From positions 744,001 through 808,000 of the forward strand of contig CAJNDT010002002.1 in the NCBI GenBank assembly GCA_905221615.1: DNA of 64,000 nucleotides, given 5' to 3'. Below the pieces are notes generated by a model that worked only from the letters and a program-made list of their open reading frames with translations, was not told where the DNA came from and did not search any database. Shown here in pieces: positions 10,064-21,057 of this stretch. A program made the translations under genes and the position numbers. This DNA comes from Symbiodinium sp. CCMP2592. Its lineage: Eukaryota > Sar > Dinophyceae > Suessiales > Symbiodiniaceae. Each line of letters begins with the position of its first letter. The stretch's first letter is position 1.

Positions 10064-11681
10064 CGTAAGTAGTAAGCCAAACCCGCGAAGTCCGAATCTT
10101 CCAGCGGCAAGGCTCTGGAGCCAGCTCCAGGCTAGCATCTTCTGGAGAGTTCGACGTTTTGGGTTTAGGGTTTTGCGAGTATCGGGGGGGTAAGATAGGA
10201 TGTTTTTATGGGGTTTTATACAATGCGATGAAAAGATGTACTCTTTATATAGTGGGTTGAAAAATGGCTTGTTGAGAATGGGCTGAATGTAGGTGTTGAG
10301 TGCTTTGTCGGGATTTACAATGGGGGCCGGAGTTGGTAATGCTATTCAGCCCACAAGGGTTCTACAAGAAATCCCTGCTCTTGGTGGGGTTGTTGGCTTC
10401 TGAAGCCCCACATTCCCACATCCCCATCGTCAGGAGAGAGCTACTACCGGGTCACAACCACTCAGCAAGACAAGACATGAACCAGCGATAACCAAGGTCC
10501 ACACTAGGCGAATTGAATTCGCAGTGCGTATCTGATGTTCTCGCGAAACTGCTTGTTATTGCTGTTGTGCCAGCGTCTACATAACGACTGTTGCTCAGTC
10601 GTCGTCCACGCAGGAATGATACACTTCGGTGTGCATATCTGATGCTGTAGGTGACTTGGGTTCGGTGACATTGGTCGGCGTCCACGGGCGAGAATGCAGT
10701 TCGCAATGCGTATCATGTAGCGGAATTGGTTTTCTTGCCCAAACCCCCCCAAAGTAGGTGAAATAATTGCCCAAAGCCCACAAAAGGCCATTATTCTACA
10801 TATCTTTGGGGTCGAGGTAGGTGTTTTGCCATCGTCCAGATTATCAGATTGGTCTGCACATAGACCCAGTGCCAAGATGTACCTAGATTGCACTGAAAAG
10901 TATTTTAAAACTCAGCAGCCCTTGTAGGACTCGAAGACCTAGATTCAGATGATCTTGGCACATCAGCCCTTGCTGGGAGGCTGCTCACATGCTGAAGGAT
11001 GTGCGTGGCGACTGGCGTACTTGGCAGCACCTTGGCATGTGACGGAGCTGGGGGCTTGTCGTGGGTTTGGCAGGTTTCGTTGTTTGGGCGTGGAGCTCGA
11101 GGTTTAGTTAGGGATCTCGTCAGGGGATGAATTACTCAGGTTTTCTGCTAGCTTAACTCTGCTATATGTCATGTGTATCTTGTGCAGGATGCTTGTGGGC
11201 TGTTCGGGTCTCGGATTTAGGCATTAGGGTCATTCGGAGTTTCGGATCCACAGGTAAATGCCCCAAAGTTGCCAATCCTGCAGGCTTGTGTGGGAAAGCG
11301 GGGTGAGCACATCATAGCAGGGTTTAGGGTTTAGGGCTTGGGATTAGAGGTTTCGGGTTTAGGGTACCCCTGTCATGGTCACTGAAACCATAACCAAGGT
11401 CCTTAACCCATCCGCTCAAAGACTCAACCCCAAGCCCCAAATCGCAACAAACCCATATAAGCCCTCACCCCCCGAGCTCCTTGACGCAAGCTGTCGTCCG
11501 AAGCCCTACACAGCAATAGATTCAAACCCGTTGATTACAGGGTAGAACTCGTGAAATAGTGGGTATTGGATGCCGCGACGGGTACACCCTGAAGCTTTAC
11601 GCCATGCATATGATGTGGCCCTCACGTACCCGTACGCAACCCTGCATAAAACCCGATGAACACCCTTTTAAAACCTTGACA
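10064..11681. other. Low-repeat stretch, no gene recognised
   Basis: The least repeat-dense stretch in the left half. Related 22-bp words around TTCGCAGTGCGTATCTGATG recur near 10521, 10628 and 10690. Reading frames here (minus strand 10504-10893 among them) show no domain. Confidence 0.5.
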
Positions 11682-11772
11682 ACCACTATGGGCTATGAGA
11701 CCCTAAAGATCCCTATTAGGACCCTATTAAGGGTAGATTAAGGTACCCATAAGGTGTAATAGCCCATAGTGG
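11682..11772. mobile_element. Foldback element Y
   Basis: CCACTATGGGCTA / TAGCCCATAGTGG arms; one copy seen. Confidence 0.65.
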
Positions 11773-11915
11773 AAAGCCCTTGCAAACTGCTCGAGAGGCC
11801 GATCCCAGTGATCGCCCTTTGCGCCAGCCTCCCGGCAGCTCTCTTCCCCGGCCAGGTGAGAGGGCGATCTCTTTCGGGGTGTCTTCGGAGTTTGGGAAAG
11901 CCGGCAAGAGTGATG

Positions 11916-12136
11916 AATAAAGGGACCTCAGTAGTTACCTATACTACTGCTGATGGACAAAATCCTGCATCACCCTAAGGACTCTGAACTATGGGAACTA
12001 TGGTATATTCCTTATAATGGATAATGCAGGATTTTGTCCATCAACAGTATTTTGGGGGGGGTTCCGTATTAGAAATAGATTATATAGTATGATGGGCCCC
12101 AAAACCCTATTCTAATTATTAAGGTCCCTACATTAT
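11916..12136. mobile_element. Foldback element, family G, copy 2 (interrupted)
   Basis: AGGGACC...TTACCTATACTA, then a family E insert, then TTTTGGGGGGGG...GGTCCCTACATTAT. The unbroken pattern is seen at 45479-45585. Confidence 0.8.
11947..12047. mobile_element. Foldback element, family E, copy 3 (nested in G)
   Basis: CTGCTGATGGACAAAATCC ... TTTTGTCCATCAACAG, flanked by TA at 11945-11946 and 12048-12049. Removing the element and one TA restores the family G core CTATTTTGG. Confidence 0.9.
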
Positions 12137-12495
12137 GCTAGTTGGGAACCCGCCGATTTGGCTCCATCAACCCCGCAACCCCAAGCATAGCGACGCAAAG
12201 CCTGTGAACGCTAATGTTCAACAATCCACAAAGATCCTGGAGCCTAAACTGCCTGGTTTGAGTTGAGGTCAGAAGCCCTAAACCCCAAGACCCGCCTGTA
12301 GTCATATACCTATTCTATAGAAACTGTAGCACCCTACAGATTAGTAGTCGCAGTCTATAAATGCCCCAACAACACAATTCCTACTAATACTACAAAACCA
12401 GCTTAAGAACATACACAAAGCGTCCTCGGTCCTGTTCTGGGGGATACTTGCCCAAGGCAAAATAGTAACTCAGTAATTCCTTTTTAGTACTATAC

Positions 12496-12603
12496 AGGTG
12501 CTTAGGACCCGTTGGGAATGGTGTATACTTTGACTTCAAAGTAGTCCCCATATAGGTACTTGCGGGCCCAAGTATATACCATTTGGGTACTTAGGGAACC
12601 TTA
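12496..12603. mobile_element. Foldback element related to family A
   Basis: GGTGTATACTT / AAGTATATACC inner arms, TAGGACCC / GGTACTTAGGGAACC outer arms. Confidence 0.7.
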
Positions 12604-12652
12604 TAACCCTACAAACCATTGCACAACCCTGACAGATCCCTTAAGGACCCTT

Positions 12653-12772
12653 CTTGAAGGCTCATGGGGCGTAGTAAGTAAGGTTATGAGTAGGTTATAA
12701 TTAGGATAACCCCACTTAGGGGACTTATAACCCCAGTTATAACCTACTTACTAAGTCCCATGATCCTCTAAG
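12653..12772. mobile_element. Foldback element, family D, copy 1
   Basis: CTTGAAGGCTCATGGGGC ... GTCCCATGATCCTCTAAG with AAGTAAGGTTAT / ATAACCTACTTACT inner arms. Confidence 0.8.
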
Positions 12773-13284
12773 TTTATGGTACCCTTAAAGGAGCCTCACT
12801 TGGACTCATAGACCAAAGAGCCCGCGCGAAGGCGGCTACGTTGCTGCCCGTTGCGGCCGCCAGTAGCGGCGTGTCGGGCTCTCAAGATTTTTTCTTTGAG
12901 GTGGGTTTAGGGTTAAGGCTTTGTTACAGTTTAGCGTTTAAGGTTGGGGTTTAATTCGGGTTTGGGGGTTTATTAGAGTTTAGAGTTTATTAGGGTTTAG
13001 GGCATTGGAGGACTTCGGGTTTTTACAAGAGTTTAGGGTTTATTTGCGTTTAGGTTTTAGGGTTTAGTAGGGTTTTTTAGAGTTTATAAGAGCTTAGGGT
13101 TTAATAGAGTTTAGGATTGATGGGTTTTGGGGTTTAGGGTGTATTAGGGTTTAAGGTTTAGCGTTCAATAGGGTTTAGGGTTCATTAAGGTCTGGGCTTT
13201 GCTTCTCAGAGTTTAGGGTTCAGAGTTCATGTGGGTTTAAGGTTTACTAGGGCTAGGGTTTAGGATGTATTACAGTTTGCCTGA
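12773..13284 (+). repeat. Degenerate TTTAGGG stretch
   Basis: From about 12900, repeated GGTTTAGGG / TATTAGGGTTTA text with many substitutions; no gene. Confidence 0.75.
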
Positions 13285-13381
13285 GTTTACCCTGAAGAAC
13301 CTACCTTTTCTAAGGACTTGCATAAGGAGACCATCATGAGGAACCCTTAAAATAGGTAGGATGTTCAGGGTTGAGGTAGGG
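13285..13381. mobile_element. Foldback element, family I, copy 2
   Basis: TTTACCCTGAAGAACCTACC / GGTAGGATGTTCAGGGT. Confidence 0.75.
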
Positions 13382-13480
13382 TTTAAGGTTAAGGGCTTCA
13401 TGTGAGCTACAGGCGTTTCTCTCCGTACATAGGATTAGTCTGCGGGCCTACCCGGGTATCAGGATGTTAACGTTTATGTT

Positions 13481-13889
13481 GCAGAACGATAAGGCGCCTG
13501 CCCAAAAGCGATAACCCTGGGATAACATCAAGAGGAGCGTGTGCATCACGAAAGGTCAAGTTCTGCAATTTTGCAGTTTGTTCAGATTGTGTCTAAATCG
13601 ATAACGAAGCGATAACCCGCCAGGTAGGTTTGGTAGTCATATCCACCACATGCCCACATGGCTGGTTTTGTGTGAGGATCTTCCAACTCCTACACAAGCC
13701 AGCGACTTGAAGCCCCAAGCCCTAGACCCGAGCCATTCTGTAACCGGTGAGACACAAGTCAAAAACTACCCTACATAACCTTTCAGCTTCGACTCTGTTG
13801 CTTCAGGCCCAATATGTCTATCAGATCGCTTTCAGATAGATAGCGGGAAATCCTGCAGAACGATAAGGTGCCCGCCCAAAAGCGATAAC
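13481..13889 (+). repeat. Pair of 36-bp direct repeats
   Basis: GCAGAACGATAAGG then GCCCAAAAGCGATAAC at 13481-13516, again at 13855-13889 with two changes. A partial third word CGATAAC...AGCGATAACCCGCC is at about 13600-13622. Confidence 0.7.
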
Positions 13890-13964
13890 TCCATATAAAG
13901 GTTGGGAAGGTGGTCTCATAGGTTTTGCCGCTGGCTCATGTGTTTAAGAGTTCAGGCAGGGTTT

Positions 13965-13993
13965 GTAATGCAGGATTTGTATCATCAACCGTA
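13965..13993. mobile_element. Foldback element, family E, right end only
   Basis: TAATGCAGGATTTGTATCAT followed by CAACCGT. Confidence 0.6.
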
Positions 13994-13994
13994 G

Positions 13995-14100
13995 TTGGGA
14001 GTTTCCGAAAATTAGGGGCACCACAGTTTGGGGTCCTTATAACACGGATCCTGCTATTAAGGGTACTATATTAGGGTCCCCTATCTTCGGAAATCCCCAT
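13995..14100. mobile_element. Foldback element, family B, copy 5
   Basis: TTGGGAGTTTCCGAAAATTA ... TATCTTCGGAAATCCCCA. Confidence 0.8.
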
Positions 14101-15128
14101 TTGTCTACTTGGAACCCTGGGGCACGAGGGCTTCGGGCTTGAGGGTTTAGTTTACCTTACACAATCCCAGTTTGCTTCCCATGAGACTTCATATGCCTGC
14201 GACTGATCATCTATCTCGCGGAAAGGGCTGAAGTACTTCGGGGCCGTCGGTCTGACTCTGAGGCCGTAACAAAGGGTTCAGTAGGGTTTAGGTAAGGTTT
14301 ATTGGGGTTCAGGGTTTAGGGGGGAGGAAAACAAAGCCGACAGGGGCCGGGATTCGGGTTTGGGGTGTTTGTTTTGAACCAGCTCGAAGCTGTTTCGATT
14401 ACTGTGGGCGGCTTATGGCTTGCATCTGTCTTGGCAGTCGGTGCAACTTAGAGGGTTCGTTTTGGGGTTATTGACATTTTCGTTCTCGTCCACAGGAAGT
14501 AAGAATTCCAAACCTTGAACTTGAGTTCCGTACTCCTGTGACAGGTACCTTTGGCTTTGTGGGTCGCGATCGAACCACATCATGCAGGTCGGCCACACTA
14601 TTTCCCGGCCCAGCCGCATTGATCTGAGCCCCGAAGCTTAAAACCCATTAATTAAGCTTGAAAAGAAGCCTTAAATGTTCCAGTTGTCGAGGAGAGTATT
14701 CCGAAAGAAGTAGCGCGCCAGGCCCCGAACCTTTGGTCGAGAAGGAGGTTCTTGAAGGATTCTTAGAGGGGGCTTCAGGGTTTTGTATAGGGGTGCTATC
14801 ATGCCCAAAGCACTTAACAATGAGGTAGTTTCGGAAAGCATAAATAGGTTCGCATGTCAAATGTAGGGGCCACTAGAATCTGAGTGGGTGTTTTGAATCG
14901 TAGCGTTTTTTTATCCTACGGAACATGCATATCAACAGCCTCCAGATACGAACAGTATCGGTACCCTATGAACTCCTTCCATCATCTACATACAACTCGC
15001 AGAAATTCGCATCTTGAGCATTTTCCCTGGGTCCTGCTGAATTTTCGGCGGGGATCACCTTTAAGATTAAGTTACTAGGCCCAAAAGCTTAAATTGCGGT
15101 TTAGGGTTTAGGGTTTAGGGCTTAAATC
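14101..15128. other. Unassigned stretch
   Basis: Scattered TTTAGGG text at 14280-14320 and 15098-15120. I see no gene. Confidence 0.5.
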
Positions 15129-15500
15129 CCGAACCAACTGGACCCGGTGTTCAGCCAGCCGGTCGTTGGGGATTCCACGGCGAAGCTGCCCAAAATTGAG
15201 TGGGCGGACAAGGCCCAGATCCTTGGCATGGCATAGGCGGATCAGGGATGAGCAAGCCGCTGGAATCCCACGGTTCTGGGAGGAATCCAAGACTCCGGCG
15301 CCAACCAGAACACGGTTTAGGGTTTAGGGTGAAGCACCGGAAGTCAACGAGAAGCACCGGAAGTGGCTCCAGAACCTTGTGGACAAGCAAGCGCTGTCTC
15401 TTGCTGCCACAGAGAGGCATGCCCTATGGACGCATGCGCTGACGGATTTGATCCATCTCCACTTCAAGGATGTCATCGGCGACGGAGATGCCCAGGGCGG
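15129..15500 (+). pseudogene. Decayed or split exon-like sequence, unknown protein
   Basis: Three pieces read as ordinary protein on the plus strand but not in one frame. Piece one, 15129-15233, ends LPKIEWADKAQILGMA before TAG. Piece two, shifted, reads RRIRDEQAAGIPRFWEESKT. Piece three, 15331-15500, reads EKHRKWLQNLVDKQALSLAA then ERHALWTHALTDLIHLHF. A short TTTAGGGTTTAGGG tract lies between pieces two and three, where an intron end (TTTAG/GGTGAAG) is possible. No family is recognised. It may be exons of a real gene or a broken copy; the shift near 15230 favours a broken copy. Confidence 0.4.
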
Positions 15501-15770
15501 TGCCGGCTTCGGGGTTTATGCTTTGTGGGTTTCTGGGGTCATGGTTGATATAGGGTAAGGGTTTACGGGTAAAGGCTTCATGGCTTCACAATTGGAGTTT
15601 TAGGGATTTCGGCTGTTTGTTTTTCAGGCTCCTGAAGACGGTTGGTTCTGAAAGGCACATCTTTCTCGAAAGGACCCGCGGACCTACATGACGAGTACAC
15701 AACCCAAAATAGCAGCAATCCTCAGTAGCTGAGCCTTTGATCCTTCAATCGTTATCCTTGGCTGCCCCTC

Positions 15771-15938
15771 CCTAAACCCTAAACCCTAAACTCTAATCCC
15801 CTCAACCCTAAACCCTCAAACCCTAAACTCTAATCCCTGAACCCTAAACCCTAAACCCCAAGAGAGACTGCCCCTCCCTAAACTTTAACCCTAAGCCCTA
15901 AACCCTAAAACCTAAAACCATCAACCCTAAGCCCTAAG
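15771..15938 (-). repeat. Telomere-like CCCTAAA array, degenerate
   Basis: CCCTAAA, CTCTAAT and CCCTCAA variants; the word CTGCCCCTCCCTAAA occurs twice. Confidence 0.85.
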
Positions 15939-16159
15939 CTAGACCAGCGAGAGTTGCAGCGAGGATTTGATTATCAATGCAGCCATTGTCCTGGCTGCAG
16001 TGACTGGACCAGGCCTCCCCTTGCTGTGGAAGAGTCTAAGGGGTCCTTAGAAGGATTTATAAGGGGGTCTTTGAAAGAGATCTATGAGGTTTAGGGGTCA
16101 AGGGTTTAGGGTTCAGGGGTTTAGGGTCTACGGGTTTAGGGTTTAGAGGTTTAGGGTTC

Positions 16160-16182
16160 AGTACTACTACTGCTACTTCAAT

Positions 16183-16257
<75 letters not shown>

Positions 16258-16520
16258 GACTACTACTGCTACTGCTACTGCTACTGCTACTGCTACTGCT
16301 ACTGCTACTGCTACTGCTACTGCTAGTGCTAGTGCTAGTGCTACTGCTACTGCTACTGCTACTGCTACCGCTACTGCTACTGCTACTGCTACTGCTACTG
16401 CTACTGCTACTGCTGCTGCTGCTGCTGGCTGCTGGCTGCTGGTGCTCCTGCTGCTGCTCCTGCTGCTGCTGCTGCTCCTTCCGCTGGTGCTGCTTCTGCT
16501 GTTGTTGCTGTTGCGGTTCC
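16160..16520. repeat. Compound trinucleotide microsatellite
   Basis: (CTA)n to about 16256, (CTACTG)n to about 16410, then (CTG)n-rich to 16520. Gives long artefact frames of A/V, L or S residues on both strands. Confidence 0.95.
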
Positions 16521-16758
16521 CGTTGCTACTGCTCATATGGCATTGTTAAGGAGCAGAGGCAGCGCAGCTTGTTGGGCGGTCTGGACTATGACTATGAGGA
16601 TAACTTACAGCTGCCAGAGTTTTTGTTGTGGGAGGACACATGTAAGGCAGCGACCCTTAAAACCTTAAAACATTTCAAGCCCTGGTACCCTAAGCCCTAA
16701 AGCTTGAAAATCCCAATGTGGGCAGTTCAGTCTTTTGGCTTCGGATTCTTGATGTCCC

Positions 16759-16779
16759 GGGGGGGGGGGGGGGGGGGGG
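16759..16779 (+). repeat. G homopolymer
   Basis: About 21 G in a row after CCC. Confidence 0.9.
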
Positions 16780-16892
16780 TATGGGTTCCAGCGGTATCGG
16801 GCTTAGTTTAAGGTTTCTGGTTTAGACCACAGCGGGAAGTCAAGGGGCGATCAGTGCTACGGGTTTAGGGCTTGGGGTTACAGGCAACGATA

Positions 16893-17005
16893 TGTGAGTT
16901 TTCGAAAATAGGGGACCCCCCCCCCCCAATATAGTACACTAAAGCTAAATAGCAGGATTCCTATCATAAGAATCCCAGAACACCCCCAATTTTCGGAAAC
17001 TCCCA
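16893..17005. mobile_element. Foldback element, family B, copy 6
   Basis: TGTGAGTTTTCGAAAATA ... ATTTTCGGAAACTCCCA with TA on both sides (16891-16892, 17006-17007). A C-tract lies in the left arm. Confidence 0.85.
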
Positions 17006-17079
17006 TATTATCTTTGCGATAATGTGGAGACCACTGACCAATTGTGAACAAGACCCTCCTGAATCTTCCCTTTGCCCTG

Positions 17080-17192
17080 CTTGGAGGATCATGAGCCATA
17101 GTAAGTAAGGTTATTAATAGTACCATAATTGGGGTCATAAGTATAGTTACCCTAGTAATAACCCTAGTTACTACGCCCCATGATCCTTTAAG
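17080..17192. mobile_element. Foldback element, family D, copy 2
   Basis: CTTGGAGGATCATGAGCC ... CCCCATGATCCTTTAAG, flanked by TG on both sides. Confidence 0.87.
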
Positions 17193-17880
17193 TGTTATTT
17201 TCCCCCAAACATCCACGATTCGGTACTGCCCAGACTTTCCAAAATCCAAGTGAGGAATGCCCCTTAAACCTTGGTAGAAAATCCTACATAATTCCCCCAA
17301 GCCCTATATTAACCCTAGTTGAGGGAACAGTGGAGACCCTAAACCCTAAAAAGGTCTGGGAGGATTTCGAGGTCTAAGGAGGGCCTGGCAATGGATACAA
17401 GTAATGTTTTTGTTTAGGGGTTTCGGGGCGTTTGGGGTTTCGGGGTTTAGGGTCCAGGGCCCTTAAACCCTAAGCCCTTACCTTATCGCGCTACTGACTG
17501 ATAGTTTAAGGCTTTTGAAGGGCCCAAAGACTCTACAAACTCTACTATACAAGGCTCACGCTAAACCCTAAACCCTAAACCCTTACCCTATGTTGAAACT
17601 TGGGGTTAAGGAGCCCAGAATTCTGAAAAGGAGCCCTTTCCATAAGCGGGACCCTTTACCCTGAACCCTCTTGACCTTCAACCCTTAAGGGAAAAAGGAG
17701 CTCAACAACAAATCCCTTAGGGAACAAAAAGCCTTAAACCCTGAACCCTATATGCTAAACCCTGAAGGAACATTGGGCCTGCAACCCCAAAATAGCAGGA
17801 TTCACACAAGGAACCCTAACAAACGCGGCCCAGGGTTTCTTCATCAGGTTCCTACATGACGTTCAGCCCTTTAATGGAAC
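17193..17880. other. Unassigned stretch
   Basis: Degenerate telomere-like text near 17404-17480 and 17560-17600. No gene seen. Confidence 0.5.
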
Positions 17881-17970
17881 CCCAAGGGTTCATGTAGTCC
17901 TTATTTATGGTTTTCGATACCCAAAACAGCCCTAGAGTCCAATAATAGGGAGTACTTGGACCGTTAGGGG
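17881..17970. mobile_element. Foldback element, family T, copy 1
   Basis: CCCAAGGGTTCATGTAGTCC / GGAGTACTTGGACCGTTAGG; shares TATGGTTTTCGATACC with 28290. Confidence 0.7.
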
Positions 17971-18172
17971 AACCCTTAAGGAACCCTTAGACAGGGAGCC
18001 CCTCGCGCGTCACGAGGAAATCCGGCGGACTTCAGCCGACGACTCGGCGCCGCGGTCCATCGGTTTCTAGCCCCGGGCCTCGGGCCTGGGTTGGGGTGTC
18101 TTCTTGGGGTTTAGGGTTTGGGGTTTAGGTCTTTAGGGCTTTAGGGTTTGGGGTTTAGGGTTTACGGTTTAG

Positions 18173-18620
18173 GGTTCCTTTAAGGGGCCCTTTAAAGGGA
18201 TCTATAAGGGACCTATTATAGTAGGGGTCTATTCTTGGGGTTAAGGGTTTAGGGTAGGGTGGTTCAGTAAACCCCGGAAAGTTGGAAACCGGATTAAGGC
18301 CAAGTAGTGCTGGGATTCCCTATACATCACTCTTAAGGATTGAGGCTAGTGGGTTTCCAACTTTTAGGCTTCTAGTGGTGTAAGGGTTTAGGGTTCCTTT
18401 AAGGGGTCCTTTAAAGGGATCTATAAGGGACCTATTGTAGTAGGGGTCTGTTCTTGGGGTTAAGGGTTTAGGGTTCCTTTAAGGGGTGCTTTAAACTTAT
18501 CTATAAGGGACCTATTATAGTGGGGTCTATTCTAGGGGTTAAGGGTTTGGAGTTTAGGGTTCCCTTTTAAAGGGTCCTCACAGGGATCCATAAGGGACCT
18601 ATTATAGTAGGGTTCCATGA
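18173..18620 (+). repeat. Repeat V, four partial tandem copies
   Basis: Unit of about 80-90 bp: GGTTCCTTTAAGGGG, GGGATCTATAAGGGACCTAT, TAGGGGTCTATTCTTGGGGT. Copies start near 18173, 18379, 18470 and 18555; a family J element separates the first two. Confidence 0.8.
18264..18374. mobile_element. Foldback element, family J, copy 2
   Basis: CAGTAAACCCCGGAAAGTTG ... CCAACTTTTAGGCTTCTAG, sitting between V repeats. Confidence 0.82.
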
Positions 18621-18780
18621 TGTAGGGGCCTTAATACTTAGAATAGGGTTTTGGGGCCCCTTAGACTATAATTCTAATAAGGAACCACCAAAACAGTATT
18701 CCTTCCTTCCTCTCGGACTCTGGTGCCGCGGGGGGGCGCGTCCAACCAAAACAGTATTGGTAATCATTCAGGCCCTTATA
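18618..18780. mobile_element. Foldback element, family G, copy 3, with small insert
   Basis: GATGTAGGGGCCTTAATA ... TTGGTAATCATTCAGGCCC. A 45-bp insert (18701-18745) is flanked by direct repeats CCAAAACAGTATT at 18688-18700 and 18746-18758. Confidence 0.82.
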
Positions 18781-18828
18781 TCAGGGTTTACCTAGACCCT
18801 TCATAATCTACTTTTTGAAGGGCTTATA

Positions 18829-18920
18829 TGGGTGGATGTCAACATGATGGTCCCTTTTTTGGGTCCCTAATATACTACGGCACCTAATATTCAGGCTACC
18901 CTAAGACGGGACATAAAGGG
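18829..18920. mobile_element. Foldback element, family C, copy 3 (worn)
   Basis: ATGGGTGGATGTCAACATGA and the core ACTACGGCACCTAATATT; right arm decayed. Confidence 0.65.
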
Positions 18921-18966
18921 GAAATCATACGAAGGAACCCCAATTTTGTTTTTTTTGGCTTCAAGG

Positions 18967-19064
18967 CTTACCGTTGGTTAGTAGGGAATGGAAGAATGGT
19001 AGTAGTAGTAGCTATAACTATTAGACTATACCCCATTCCTCCATTCCCTACGAACCAAAGGTAA
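18967..19064. mobile_element. Foldback element, family H, copy 2
   Basis: CTTACCGTTGGTTAGTAGGG / CCCTACGAACCAAAGGTAAG, uninterrupted. Confidence 0.87.
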
Positions 19065-19094
19065 GAAGGTGGAGGTCAGGAGAGAGTAGAGTTT

Positions 19095-19170
19095 ACCCTA
19101 AACCCTAAACCCTAAACCCTAAACCCTAAACCCTAAACCCCTAAACCCTAAACCCTAAACCCTAAACCCT
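19095..19170 (-). repeat. Telomere-type array (CCCTAAA)n
   Basis: About ten near-perfect units, one with an extra C. Confidence 0.93.
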
Positions 19171-19260
19171 TTAGGAGGATTTAGGCTAGATTTGAGAGGC
19201 TTTTTGGTCCAGCGTTTCGCGTCCTTCTGCCAAGAGACTTCTGTATGGTTTGGGGGGGTA

Positions 19261-19372
19261 CTTAAGAGATCATGGGACATAGTAACTATAGGGTTATTAT
19301 AAAGGCAACTATACTTATAACCCCAATTAGGGTACTTATAGCCTTACTTACTAAGTCCCATGATCCTCCAAG
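19261..19372. mobile_element. Foldback element, family D, copy 3
   Basis: CTTAAGAGATCATGGGAC ... GTCCCATGATCCTCCAAG. Confidence 0.83.
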
Positions 19373-19805
19373 CAGGAGAGTTCTACAAGGTTGTTTACGC
19401 AGGCCGACGATATTTTGTACCAAGACCTTGTTCTAATTATGAAGGCACTAATGTTGTGCACTGCATAGAACCCTATTATTCACAGGCCCTGACAGACCCT
19501 TTTATCGGATTATCGGAACCCATCAAGAAGCCGTTCGAGGGGAGGGCAGGCACCCGGCGTTACCCAAGGAGCTGGGTGGGTTTAGGATTTAGGTTTTGGG
19601 GTGTAGGGGGTAGGGTTTAGTTTAGGGTGTGTGGGACAGCAAAGGGTGGGAGTGCCATAAAGTCGGCGCCGGGAGGCCGATGTCGAAATGTAGAGAGGTA
19701 TTCGGTTCAAGCTCCTATCACAATATTTCGTAAGTCAGCGTGTAATTCATAGTATAGAAATACATATGGGAGGAGAAGGCACTATCAGCCAAGGACCAAC
19801 ATCTG

Positions 19806-20061
19806 GTGGATTGGCTCAGCAGCGTTGACGGCAACATGATGACTGAGCTGATGCGTCGAAGCTGCGATCTAGAGCAGCTAACGTGCTTCCTCTACCTGAG
19901 CAGCGGCTTGATGCCAACGACCTTGCAAACGGAGAATGCAGAATCTGCATTCCAACAAGCTACCAATGAGCATACACAAGTTCCACCTCGACGGCCAGTG
20001 GCTCGATGGGGATAAACTCGAGCAGGCACTGTTCCTCTCTGGAACTTGCAACGCGTTTTGA
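19806..20061 (+). other. Possible exon-like sequence, unknown
   Basis: A frame from 19806 reads MMTELMRRSCDLEQLTCFLY. A second, overlapping frame reads MSIHKFHLDGQWLDGDKLEQ and stops near 20061. Both look protein-like and are free of the surrounding repeats. No family recognised, and no splice signals could be fixed. The rest of 19373-20550 shows nothing else. Confidence 0.25.
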
Positions 20062-20552
20062 GCGAGAGTGCCTTGGGGAGTATCCCGGTAGGTCCATCCC
20101 AAGCTACCCTGTGCCCAAATCAGACACCGAGGAATCTGAACCCTGCGCCCTAACGAGAACGCACAGCCCTAAACCCCAAAAGTGTGCTCGGAAGATGATA
20201 AACTTTCGTTGCTACGATCGGAGGAGCCAGTTAGCACTTCATGTGAATTTTATACAATTTCTCCCGGCCATCAGCTAAAGAACCCGAGCCCAGTTAGGGT
20301 GTACGGTCTAGGGTTAAGGGTTTTGAAGTCAAGGTCCATTTCTCCAGGCCTATTTGCATGTTCAGGCCTATGTGTCGCGCTGTTCTGATTGTTCTCGGTT
20401 CCCTCGTTCACCATACAGAATTCGGCGCATAGCCGTCGGCCGACTGCCGCCCTTGTTTGTGTGGTCTGACCAAATTGGGTGCTGCTTCACAAAATGTGCA
20501 TTGCTAGTTGTATCCCCATGATAAACCAAGATAGAAAACAATGAATATTCGC

Positions 20553-20630
20553 TGCATATATATATATATATATGTATATGTGATATACGTATATGTATAG
20601 ATGTACTGACATATATGTACAGAAATGGAT
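20553..20630. repeat. AT/GTATAT microsatellite
   Basis: (TA)n followed by ATATGTATA text. Confidence 0.9.
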
Positions 20631-20763
20631 ACACAATCCCAGTGACAAAATCCTGTAACCTCACTTCACGTGCTAAACCTAAACCAGCGCCTACTTACTT
20701 TATACTTTATATGCCTCAACGTCTAAGCGCACAAGCTCTGAAAGCTGAACCTGTTTCACACAC

Positions 20764-20976
20764 CTAGACGGTCCAACGGTTGATGATATAAATCCTGAAT
20801 GACCCATAATAAGGAATTTGCCATAATAATTCCCATAGTTCCGGCACCTTAACATAATGCAGGATTTATATCATCAACCGAAGTACCCAAAAAGTGGGGC
20901 TTTAGGTCCCAAAATCCATAGTCTGAATAGTTTCTAGCCCTGCAACCCTACTATTTGGGTACTTGGACCCTTAGAG
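20764..20976. mobile_element. T-like foldback element, interrupted by family E
   Basis: Left tip GACGGTCCAA at 20767-20776, E insert, then GTACCCAAAAAGT and the matching right arm ACTATTTGGGTACTTGGACC. Confidence 0.72.
20777..20880. mobile_element. Foldback element, family E, copy 4 (nested)
   Basis: CGGTTGATGATATAAATCC / GGATTTATATCATCAACCG, with AA on both sides. Confidence 0.87.
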
Positions 20977-21057
20977 GGACAGGGAATTCGAAGCCCAAGG
21001 CTTTCAGTTCTATTATCGGAGGCACTTGCTAGGTATGTGGACCCCAAAGGTATAAGG

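Noticed and set aside
10504..10893. 129-codon minus-strand frame
   Set aside because: No domain, and part of it translates three related short repeats.
16057..16700. Frames of A/V or L/S residues
   Set aside because: Products of the trinucleotide microsatellite.
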